Shown: piece by piece, positions 22,199 through 28,414 of the stretch
How positions within the stretch are numbered: the first letter of the stretch is position 1
Layout of the letters: each line of letters begins with the position of its first letter
Source: a virus
Length of the DNA: 28,609 nucleotides
Reading direction: 5' to 3' (one strand)
Virus record (IMG/VR): IMGVR_UViG_3300031234_000164
Span: 1 to 28,609 of that record
Translations under genes and position numbers: made by a program
The notes under the pieces: generated by a model
The model's database searches: none
The model's input: only the letters and a program-made list of their open reading frames with translations
Told to the model about the DNA's origin: nothing

Positions 22199-22900
22199 CT
22201 TACAGCGCTCTCACTTCGACCCCTCACAACATCCTAACGGCAGGCCCACAGTATCCGCTCTCGCAGTCCTCGCTGATCCCTCGCCACGTCCACTATCGAC
22301 CACCTCGCAGCACACACGGGTCACTCGCTCGCAGAATATGTCATGCAACCAGCAGCTTCTTGACCGTCTCGCTCGTCCCGCAGCGATTGTCCTTGCAACG
22401 ACTTGATGCCGCCCTCACAGTACAGTTGAGTGGATCACCGTCTCACAGTGCTTCATTGCGCCTCGCAGTGGCCTTTCTTGCCCTCGCAACTCCGTGCCGA
22501 TCGGATCGCAGTACGCTCGGCACGCTCCCGCACGCTATGCCCGCCGCTCGCAGCATTCGGTGATCGTCTCGCAGTTGCACCGGGCTCTCCTCGCAGTCGT
22601 AGATCCCGCCTCACAGTACACATTTCGTCCCGCAATACCATTCGCACCGCGCCCCGCAGCATTGCAATCCAGCCGCGTTCCGACACGCTACTCGTAGCTT
22701 GACCTACGCACAGGGCCTGATCGCGCAGAGACTTCACGACATTCGCCATCCAGCAGCGACATAGTATCCATGGGCCTCGCAGTGACCGCACACGGGCTCT
22801 CGCAATGGCGGATCGTATCCCCGCAGGTCAAAACGCAACCGAGTTCCTTACAGCGGATAGCGAACGAGGGCGTGATCCACGATTGGTACCAGCCTCGCAG
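22199..22900. repeat. Phased array of a degenerate heptamer (CTCGCAG), about 21-bp spacing
   Basis: The plus-strand consensus CYCRCAR (often preceded by GY and followed by T) recurs at 22199, 22223, 22245, 22260, 22304, 22328, 22377, 22392, 22414, 22442, 22462, 22483, 22505, 22527, 22547, 22568, 22590, 22610, 22629, 22653, 22776, 22799, 22820, 22847 and 22894, with weaker copies between. In the tightest part (22442-22653) the steps are 20, 21, 22, 22, 20, 21, 22, 20, 19 and 24 nt, averaging about 21. The 12-15 nt between copies are unrelated. Steps are not multiples of three, so this is not a coding repeat. Spacing of two helical turns would put all copies on one face of the DNA. Confidence 0.75.
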
Positions 22901-22982
22901 ACCTCAAGGACTGCTTACCTCCGGTACCCGGCGCGGATCTCATCGGACTTAAATCGCGACCGACTCTGTCCCATTACTAGGC

Positions 22983-23168
22983 GACCTCTCGCGAGGTCCT
23001 TGTCGGTTCATGGGGTGTAACACCCCTTCCGCACGCCGCGATCTCTCAGGGCCTGCTCGACCTGGGGCACCTTGCGGTGCCTCGCGTGCGGAGTTCAATT
23101 TTCAAAGAGCGCAGGCGTTACGCCTGGAGCCGAGGGGCGGATGAGAGTGTACCCGTCCGCCCCTCGGC
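22983..23168. other. Cluster of GC-rich hairpins, possible structured RNA
   Basis: Perfect inverted repeats follow one another. They are GACCTC-TCGC-GAGGTC (22983-22998), GGGGTG-TAA-CACCCC (23012-23026), and CCGCACGC (23029-23036) with GCGTGCGG (23084-23091) enclosing GGCACC-TTGC-GGTGCC (23066-23081). Then come CAGGCG-TTA-CGCCTG (23112-23126) and a 13-bp stem at 23129-23141/23156-23168 with a 14-nt loop. The strand of any transcript cannot be told from pairing. No known RNA family is recognised. Confidence 0.6.
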
Positions 23169-23261
23169 GTTACTCCGCTTCACTCGTCGGATAACCCATT
23201 CCTCCCACACCTGAGAGATCGGTCGGACATTGAGGAAAACGGCCTATTTCACGTTACGTCC

Positions 23262-23296
23262 TAACCTTTAATAAGGAAACTGCTTATTAAAGGTTA
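23262..23296. repeat. Perfect 14-bp AT-rich inverted repeat at the end of the 115-aa gene
   Basis: TAACCTTTAATAAG and its exact complement CTTATTAAAGGTTA are separated by 7 nt. The right arm includes the stop codon of the gene at 23294-23641. It could act as a bidirectional terminator or mRNA-end stabiliser, although no T tract follows on the minus strand. Confidence 0.65.
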
Positions 23297-23641
23297 TCGA
23301 GGACCGACGACTACTCGCTTTTGCTTTGTAGCATTCACCGCCATTGGTTGTTGGGCTTCCCATAGAGCACGTCGCGCCTGACGCTCTGCTGCCGCCATCA
23401 CCGTAGTGACATGGGCCTCGCAGACGAGCTTCTCGGTAGCGAAGACGCGCTCGCCACTCTCTAGCTCAATCGTCTCCATTTGACGGCCTACCACCCGAAC
23501 CGGAACACCGTCCCATATCCTCGGCCATCGGTCAAGAAAGCGATTACTCGGCGCAACCAAGAAGCGTATGTGATTGCGGCCTTGCAACTTGGCCTCGTTG
23601 ACCATCGGGATTAGGTCGTTCGGACTAGGAGCCTGGCGCAT
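23294..23641 (-). CDS. Phage protein of unknown function, 115 aa
   Basis: ATG 23641 is chosen because GGAGG lies 6 nt upstream; the longer TTG start (23680) has none and would cover the putative operator. The product (MRQAPSPNDLIPMVNEAKLQ) is basic. It has a beta segment (WDGVPVRVVGRQMETIELES), a helix rich in Ala and Arg (MAAAERQARRALWEAQQPM) and a basic tail (KQKRVVVGPR). It has the general look of a small nucleic-acid-binding protein, but no family is recognised. It is the last gene before the 1.1-kb non-coding region and is divergent from the gene at 23765. Confidence 0.55.
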   Translation of the reverse strand: MRQAPSPNDLIPMVNEAKLQGRNHIRFLVAPSNRFLDRWPRIWDGVPVRVVGRQMETIELESGERVFATEKLVCEAHVTTVMAAAERQARRALWEAQQPMAVNATKQKRVVVGPR

Positions 23642-23670
23642 TCGGCCCTCCAGAGCATAGGTCGAAACTC

Positions 23671-23711
23671 TCTCACACAATTCTCACACAAAGAGATCGA
23701 ACTGTGATACT
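23671..23711 (+). promoter_or_regulatory. Divergent promoter region with tandem TCTCACACAA repeats
   Basis: TCTCACACAA occurs at 23671-23680 and again at 23682-23691, an 11-bp step. The second copy overlaps a candidate -35, CTCACA (23683-23688), which is 17 nt from GATACT (23706-23711) with an upstream TG (extended -10). Transcription would run rightward into the gene at 23765. The repeats are a plausible operator. Confidence 0.45.
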
Positions 23712-23764
23712 ATTCGTGGCGCGGCGCACACTCTTACTAGCGCCCGCTTACTTGGAGCACATAC

Positions 23765-24388
23765 TTGCAACTTCCACGCTCGATTCTTGCGATGAGCGCT
23801 CTCTTCGCATTGACCACATTAGCGGCCAACGCGGCTCCGCTCAACCCGCAACCGCCAGGCCAGCAACACGCGCCTACACAGCAAAACCCGGTCCACTTCA
23901 ACAATCCAAACCTAGGAGGAATGAACCAAGGATCTTCACAGTTCCACCCGGTTTCCTTGCCGGTGATGGCTCCTGGGGCCAATAGACATGAGCAACTTCC
24001 ACCTGACGTATCAGATTTTCGGAAGGAGCCATCGCATCTTCCTAACGCTCCCGTAGGACCGAAGCCACCGGAGCCGATCCATCTTCCGCTCCCGGCACCG
24101 ATCCACACAGCCGACCCGATTCGCAAGCCTGTTGACCCGATCCGAACACCAGAACCGACTCATTCACATGGTCCGGTTCGCGCACCAGAGCCAACGAAGA
24201 CATTCGAGCCAATTCATCATCCAGAGCCGGTTCGCACCCCAGAACCGATCCATTCACATGGTCCAGTCCGCGCACCAGAACCACAAAAGACCCCGGACCA
24301 CGGCGACCAGGGCAAAAACCATGGCGACCAAGGTAAGAATGCCGACAAGAACCAAGACCAGAACCAGGGAGACCACGACAAGAACTAA
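23765..24388 (+). CDS. Secreted proline-rich repeat protein (moron-like, opposite strand)
   Basis: This is the only convincing plus-strand gene. TTG 23765 has GGAG 8 nt upstream and yields a good signal peptide (MQLPRSILAMSALFALTTLAANA-AP); ATG 23792 would leave it too short. The mature protein is Pro/His-rich: about residues 97-175 repeat P-I-H/P-V-R-x-P-E-P units with two copies of HSHGPVRAPEP. The tail is a charged low-complexity region (GDQGKN repeats). No enzyme domain is present. It has its own promoter and a strong terminator and runs against the phage operons, the usual signature of an independently acquired moron gene, possibly altering the host surface. A cell-wall or envelope-associated role is only a guess. 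Confidence 0.72.
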   Translation: MQLPRSILAMSALFALTTLAANAAPLNPQPPGQQHAPTQQNPVHFNNPNLGGMNQGSSQFHPVSLPVMAPGANRHEQLPPDVSDFRKEPSHLPNAPVGPKPPEPIHLPLPAPIHTADPIRKPVDPIRTPEPTHSHGPVRAPEPTKTFEPIHHPEPVRTPEPIHSHGPVRAPEPQKTPDHGDQGKNHGDQGKNADKNQDQNQGDHDKN

Positions 24389-24421
24389 GGTCCAACCAGC
24401 CGTATCCAACCTCGAACGAGG

Positions 24422-24452
24422 AGAGAGGCCTGGAAGGGGCCTCTCTTTTTTT
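24422..24452 (+). terminator. Strong Rho-independent terminator after the proline-rich gene
   Basis: A 9-bp stem, AGAGAGGCC (24422-24430) with GGCCTCTCT (24438-24446), has loop TGGAAGG. Seven T residues (24446-24452) follow, the first also being the last base of the stem. The stem also lies just beyond the stop of the minus-strand gene at 24451, but without a T tract in that direction. Confidence 0.9.
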
Positions 24453-24888
24453 AGACTTCTGTCCTCAGTTGGCGACCATTCATGTCTCGAAGCCCACCTG
24501 GGCTCGGGACCATCGCTGCAAAGGATTCCACGTTAACTTCATCCTCTGGAGGCTCCATTTGCGGAGGCCTGTGGACCGCAACGGGCAAGTGGCGATTGTC
24601 AGAGACCTCGATCTCACCGGGGAACTCCCTAGCCAATCGCATTACCGTATCCAGGAACCCCGCCACTCCCTGACGAGCGCACTCGTGACCAAGGATCGCT
24701 GCGTCGAAGACGGGTGGGTTGGTCTCGTCGCCTTGGAATATCTCAACCGTGCGGGAAAGATACCCCTGCGCTCCAAGGATACGAGCAAAGGCTTGCGCCG
24801 CTACCGAAAGCGCTATGCAGACAGCCTTGTTTTCTGCATGGTCGGCGATGACGAGGCGGGAGTCGGTGACGACCACTTTCGCACTCAA
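24451..24888 (-). CDS. Prp-like cysteine protease candidate
   Basis: TTG 24888 has GAGGTG 5 nt upstream and overlaps the previous stop. The first ~95 of 145 residues match the layout of Prp (YsxB) proteases. A short strand (KVVVTDSRLVIA) is followed by the candidate catalytic pair His17 and Cys24 in ADHAENKAVCIALSVAAQAF (Prp: GHA...DIVCAAVSAL). A helix ending GFLDTVMRLAREFPGEIEV corresponds to the Prp terminal G-L-x-x-x-x-x-x-Y-P-x-x-[IV]-x-V. The His-Cys gap (7) is shorter than in S. aureus Prp (12). Prp trims ribosomal protein L27 and, in staphylococcal phages, the leaders of capsid and scaffold. Here both proteins carry a matching leader. The last ~50 residues are an extra polar tail. Confidence 0.6.
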   Translation of the reverse strand: MSAKVVVTDSRLVIADHAENKAVCIALSVAAQAFARILGAQGYLSRTVEIFQGDETNPPVFDAAILGHECARQGVAGFLDTVMRLAREFPGEIEVSDNRHLPVAVHRPPQMEPPEDEVNVESFAAMVPSPGGLRDMNGRQLRTEV

Positions 24889-25103
24889 AACAACACCTCG
24901 TCTATCTCATTAACGAGATACTTTGCAGGATCAAAAGAGTCTCGATGACGCTCGCATATCTCTTTGATTCGCTCAATTTGATTCATAAGGTTCCCGTAAT
25001 CAACAAGGAAATAGTCAGCTTGAGTTCTCGCTTGTGCTGATTGGATTCGCAGACTCGTCTCTTCAGTTAAATTGCGACCATCTACTCCTATGAGGTCAGT
25101 CAT
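24885..25103 (-). CDS. Small phage protein, 72 aa, unknown function
   Basis: The ATG at 25103 overlaps the preceding stop as TAATG, which suggests coupled translation and argues against the longer TTG start at 25121. The protein is mainly helical (RIQSAQARTQADYFLVDYGN, then NQIERIKEICERHRDS) with an acidic end. It overlaps the protease candidate by 4 nt, so it is in the same operon. No family is recognised. Confidence 0.58.
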   Translation of the reverse strand: MTDLIGVDGRNLTEETSLRIQSAQARTQADYFLVDYGNLMNQIERIKEICERHRDSFDPAKYLVNEIDEVLF

Positions 25104-25321
25104 TAACCGAGAACATACCAATCGTCAGCGTCCTTGTCTTCTTGAGATGGAACCCAACCGCCTTGAACATTCCCTTGAGGAGTTTGAAGGCTTAGATAAC
25201 CAGGAGTACCAGGAAGGGCGGAGTTCTTCGGATCTCGGAAGGCGTATTGGCCTGTACTCCACGAGACACGAGCAACCTTATGCGCTGCTCTGACTTCGAT
25301 GATGGCTGCTTCAAAGTTCAT
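25103..25321 (-). CDS. Tad2-like (DUF2829) protein, candidate anti-Thoeris factor
   Basis: ATG 25321 has AGGAG 6 nt upstream, giving 72 residues. It begins MNFEAAIIEVRAAHKVARVS and ends GGWVPSQEDKDADDWYVLG. This matches the DUF2829/Tad2 pattern: M-N-F-x-x-A-[LI]-x-x-[LV]-x-x-G-x-x-V-x-R-x-x-W at the start and G-W-x-P-S-Q-x-D-x-x-A-x-D-W at the end. Tad2 proteins are tetrameric sponges that bind the signal molecule made by the Thoeris ThsB TIR enzyme and so block that defence. Not every DUF2829 protein need do this. It lies between the SGNH tail gene and a small gene, where its operon neighbours give no further clue. Confidence 0.78.
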   Translation of the reverse strand: MNFEAAIIEVRAAHKVARVSWSTGQYAFRDPKNSALPGTPGYLSLQTPQGNVQGGWVPSQEDKDADDWYVLG

Positions 25322-25330
25322 CTTCAACTC

Positions 25331-27577
25331 CTATGGATGTGGCAAAAGTTTTACACCGCTAGCAAGCAACATTTTAGCGACGTTGTAGTCCGTAATGACG
25401 GTCCCCTTACTAACATTTACGGTACCGAATCCCGTTTGGACGCTAGTCGATACATCGACCGAGTAATTTGTCCCTTGTGCGATAGTAGTGGCATACGTTG
25501 CCGGGTAAACAGTCGGAGTGCTCCCGCTCCCGCCACCGCTACCGCTACCGCTACCGCTACCGCCAGAAGAAGACGTAACTCCAGCAGCGACGAAAACCGC
25601 AGGGATGAGGAGCGATGCAATCTCTCCAGTGGCCGTGGTTTGCATGTGGATACCGTCTCCCGAGAACGTGGTATTCGAGAAACGATTATCGGTAGCAAGG
25701 TCTATAATGAACGTATTCGTATCACCACTTGCCGCGATAAAAGCATTTATTCCAGCGATCTTCGCGGCCCTCACGTAGCCACCGAATGGGATTACTCCGA
25801 TGAGCGTTGCCAATGGAGCCGCCGCCCTAACGGCGGTGTAGAACCCTTGAACCGCCGTAGTGACCGTGCCGCTTGCAACGCTCTGTAAGCCGTCATTGGT
25901 ACCGTGCATATCAAGGATTAAGGTTGGCATAACCTTGAATTGACCGCTAGACAGGCGTGAGGTTGCAGACGAAACCTTATCCCAAGCACTATTTGAATCG
26001 TTTCCAGGTGTAAATAGCGGTGGAACACTGCTCGTACCAGCAATCGTGTATCCCTGACCGGAACATGCACTTATTGAATATTCATACCCGACAGACTTCA
26101 ATGCCTGCCCTAAATAGGACGAGTACTCGTACTGGTTTCCGTCAACTTCTGGACTATTGGAAAACGCACGAATGCCTTCTGAAATAGAATCGCCGTAGAG
26201 CAACATTCTCTTTGTTCCGGTAACGACGGCAGAAGGATTACCAGCAGCGCCTCCGCCAGTAAGCTGAATGCCCTTCAACCCAATGTAACCAGTACTCGCC
26301 CATCGTCCTGCGTCACCAGCGGGAAAGGTTGAAACATAGACAGTAAAGATGTGAGGCCCTGTATCTGGTAGAGCAATTCCTGATATGTTGCCACCTGAAG
26401 GAATCTGTACCGTATTCAGGATTGATCCATTGTCTATTTGCCAATTGATAGAGCCAAGAGTCTGGGTTCCATCAACGAGAATGTTTACCCCCGTCGCTCC
26501 GGTTACGTAAAACCGTGCATACGCACCAGCCCAAGACGATTGAACACTCGTTACTCCTGCCGATCCTTGCTCCCAATTGTTCCCAGAGAGAACGCATGAA
26601 GCATCGTTCATATAGAGAAGTGCTGGAGCCGTAGCAATCGTTTCAGACTGCGATCCATTCCCCGTCATCCCGCCGTTACCGCCGGTGTACGTCCACGTAA
26701 CCGTTGGCGTACCGGAGACCTGCGGTGTATATGTGAATCCTACTGAAGTTCCACCAGAAGGAATCGTCACGGGATTCGGAGAGAATGTACCGCTTGCACC
26801 GTCTGAGAGCGTAACCGCAAGCGTCGTCGTTAGGGTACTACCTCCAACGAGAGCAAGTGATCCACTCAACGGAGATAATGCCTGACCACTGTTCGGAAGG
26901 GTTATCGTGTATCCGGTAGAGGAGGCATTGTTTACGTCGGTAAACGTCTGGATATTCGAGAAGGTGCTTATTGTGCCGGTTCCGTTTATCGCCAACCCTG
27001 CGTAACCATTAGTGTTTTGGAGCCATGACGTTGTATCGGTGACCGTCGCAGTATTGATAACCGTAACGCCGTCTGAGGCGAACATAGTGGCCGTCAACGT
27101 CGTTGTCGTTGAGTTTGTTTGGACAGCGCTAAACTGACAGACGTAAGTGGTACCGCTCACTAACGCGGTCCCAAATGTTCCGGTCACTGTGCCATTAGGA
27201 GCGTAAACCGATGTTCCACTTACGTAATTAAACGTAAATGTTCCAGCAGCATTAAACGTCACCATGTAGCCAAGTGTATTTGCTACACCAATAGTTTTCG
27301 CACGAGCAAGTAACTGTAAAGTATCAGTGCCCTGCCAAAGTATCGTGGTTTTTATCTGGCTATCGACAATAAAGCTGCCAGCCGTAGAACTATTAAAAAG
27401 ACCGTTGCGAGCCCACGGGGTATTGTTTGTCGAGACCTGCTGAATCGTATTATTGGCGTTTATTGACCAGCTATTTCCGTTTGGATCGTTAAATCCAGGA
27501 ATGCTACCAGGAGCGGCACTGGCCGCAACAGCAGCACTCCCTGATGGAGTATAGTTTACAACGCTGAACCAAGTCAT
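25331..27577 (-). CDS. Multidomain SGNH-hydrolase (esterase/deacetylase-like) tail protein, 748 aa
   Basis: ATG 27577 follows AAGGG. Residues ~1-215 are a beta-rich domain with an entry like phage lectin-type modules. Residues ~220-315 resemble an Ig-like repeat, and ~320-445 a jelly-roll CBM-like part (SSWAGAYARFYVTG). Residues ~455-660 are an SGNH/GDSL esterase. Block I is YGDS with Ser464, block II is around Gly507/Gly509 (SGQGY), block III is GTND with Asn561, and block V is DGIH with Asp641 and His644. A GSGSGS linker (~671-687) leads to a ~60-residue C-terminal module. Such enzymes remove O-acetyl groups from surface polysaccharides, so this is probably a tail spike-like enzyme aiding adsorption. 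The substrate is unknown. Confidence 0.8.
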   Translation of the reverse strand: MTWFSVVNYTPSGSAAVAASAAPGSIPGFNDPNGNSWSINANNTIQQVSTNNTPWARNGLFNSSTAGSFIVDSQIKTTILWQGTDTLQLLARAKTIGVANTLGYMVTFNAAGTFTFNYVSGTSVYAPNGTVTGTFGTALVSGTTYVCQFSAVQTNSTTTTLTATMFASDGVTVINTATVTDTTSWLQNTNGYAGLAINGTGTISTFSNIQTFTDVNNASSTGYTITLPNSGQALSPLSGSLALVGGSTLTTTLAVTLSDGASGTFSPNPVTIPSGGTSVGFTYTPQVSGTPTVTWTYTGGNGGMTGNGSQSETIATAPALLYMNDASCVLSGNNWEQGSAGVTSVQSSWAGAYARFYVTGATGVNILVDGTQTLGSINWQIDNGSILNTVQIPSGGNISGIALPDTGPHIFTVYVSTFPAGDAGRWASTGYIGLKGIQLTGGGAAGNPSAVVTGTKRMLLYGDSISEGIRAFSNSPEVDGNQYEYSSYLGQALKSVGYEYSISACSGQGYTIAGTSSVPPLFTPGNDSNSAWDKVSSATSRLSSGQFKVMPTLILDMHGTNDGLQSVASGTVTTAVQGFYTAVRAAAPLATLIGVIPFGGYVRAAKIAGINAFIAASGDTNTFIIDLATDNRFSNTTFSGDGIHMQTTATGEIASLLIPAVFVAAGVTSSSGGSGSGSGSGGGSGSTPTVYPATYATTIAQGTNYSVDVSTSVQTGFGTVNVSKGTVITDYNVAKMLLASGVKLLPHP
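25535..25564. repeat. Hexanucleotide repeat (ACCGCT x4 + ACCGCC) encoding a Gly-Ser linker
   Basis: Four perfect copies plus one variant code for a run of Gly-Ser in the SGNH protein on the minus strand. Because the unit is 6 nt, slippage changes the linker length without breaking the frame. Confidence 0.85.
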
Positions 27578-27607
27578 ATTACTACCCTTTATCGGTGAGT
27601 TTTGCTA

Positions 27608-28300
27608 TTACGCTACATCTTCTTCGATCTTGCGACCGCGTTCGTTTACCTTGATCTCAACCGTCTCTAAGCGACGTTGCTCAATGACGATTGCCTGATC
27701 AATGTCAAAGCCCTTACCAGTGCTGACCTGGCCTGCGCGTAACCCGGCAATCTCGCGGCTTGAAGCAACCGCCCGAGTGACGCCGCTGATCACGGCGTTA
27801 AATACGTCGGCAACGCTCTGCTTCTCTCCAGGGATGAGGCGGTTTGCCAAGAGGTCATCCATCATCTTCCCTGCACACTTGAGCATCTTCTGGGCGATCC
27901 CGCCATGCTCTAGTAGGCAGTCAGCAATCAAGTCAGCCTGTGCCTTGACCGCTTCTGAATGGTTTTCTTGAATCTCTGTAACGGCCTGGCGCGTCGTCAT
28001 GTCGATGACTTCAGCGTAAGCGCGTGCCGTGGCTCGCTCCACTGCCGTCTTTGTCTGGTGACCAGTCAATTCGACGTTTGGGTTAGCAATCCAACCGTAA
28101 TGCTTTATCCAGTAGTGGATAGTCGCGCGACGAATTTCCATCTCGCGGGAAATGGACGCAATGCTCTCGCCATTCTCATACCGACGCTTGGCCTCTTGTC
28201 GCTTCTCCATCCCAGGACCAGTAGAAGCAGCGAAACCGGCAGGGATGGGAGGGCGCTCGGCAGGCTTCCGCTTTTTTCTCTCCTTGTCGCTCGGTTCCAT
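27608..28300 (-). CDS. Terminase small subunit-like HTH protein
   Basis: ATG 28300 has AGGAG about 9 nt upstream; the product has 230 residues. After a basic Pro-rich start, residues ~31-70 form a helix-turn-helix (KRRYENGESIASISREMEIR, then RATIHYWIKHYGW), the usual N-terminal DNA-binding part of phage small terminases. A central helical region (ARAYAEVIDMTTRQAVTEIQ) and a charged C-terminus follow, fitting the oligomerisation and large-subunit contact parts. Small terminase recognises packaging sites on phage DNA. It is separated from the large subunit by about 6 kb and seven genes, which is unusual, so another phage HTH role remains possible. Confidence 0.65.
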   Translation of the reverse strand: MEPSDKERKKRKPAERPPIPAGFAASTGPGMEKRQEAKRRYENGESIASISREMEIRRATIHYWIKHYGWIANPNVELTGHQTKTAVERATARAYAEVIDMTTRQAVTEIQENHSEAVKAQADLIADCLLEHGGIAQKMLKCAGKMMDDLLANRLIPGEKQSVADVFNAVISGVTRAVASSREIAGLRAGQVSTGKGFDIDQAIVIEQRRLETVEIKVNERGRKIEEDVA

Positions 28301-28328
28301 GATAAAAGTCTCCTGAATAAAAAAATCC

Positions 28329-28404
28329 GGGCGGGAGTCGGATTTGAACCGACGACCTTCAGTTTATGAGACTGACGAGCTAAACCAGACCGCTCCATCC
28401 CGCG
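28329..28404 (-). tRNA. tRNA-Met (CAT), initiator-like
   Basis: The minus-strand cloverleaf is complete. The acceptor is CGCGGGA with TCCCGCC (the first pair is C-C). The D arm is GAGC/GCTC, the anticodon loop CTCATAA has anticodon CAT, and the T arm is GTCGG-TTCAAAT-CCGAC. The mismatch at 1-72, A11-T24 and the overall sequence resemble bacterial initiator tRNA. The anticodon stem, however, has AGT/ACT at 29-31/39-41 in place of the initiator GGG/CCC. No CCA is encoded. A T tract follows a few bases later. Confidence 0.88.
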
Positions 28405-28414
28405 CACGAGATCA

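Larger units (their letters stand above)
22179..23293. other. 1.1-kb region without convincing genes
   Basis: Frames here are short, lack ribosome-binding sites and disagree with the composition of neighbouring genes. The region holds the phased heptamer array (22199-22900), a hairpin cluster (22983-23168) and most of an AT-rich inverted repeat (23262-23296). I see nothing specific in 22901-22982 or 23169-23261. It precedes the terminase operon, so a packaging, replication or regulatory role is possible. Confidence 0.7.

Noticed and set aside
21955-22563. 202-codon plus-strand frame across the terminase-upstream gene and the heptamer array
   Set aside because: No ribosome-binding site, low-complexity Ser/Leu-rich product, opposite to the minus-strand gene at 21945-22178 with a good Shine-Dalgarno site. 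It is open because of the repeated motif.
22453-22791. 112-codon minus-strand frame inside the heptamer array
   Set aside because: Arg-rich nonsense-like product and no start signal. The array's step lengths are not multiples of three.
22199-22900. CRISPR array
   Set aside because: The conserved part is only about 7 nt and degenerate, spacers are 12-15 nt, and no cas gene is in the window.
23737-24126. 129-codon minus-strand frame opposite the proline-rich gene
   Set aside because: The plus strand has a signal peptide, Shine-Dalgarno site, promoter and terminator. The antisense product is a Gly/Ser-rich mirror.
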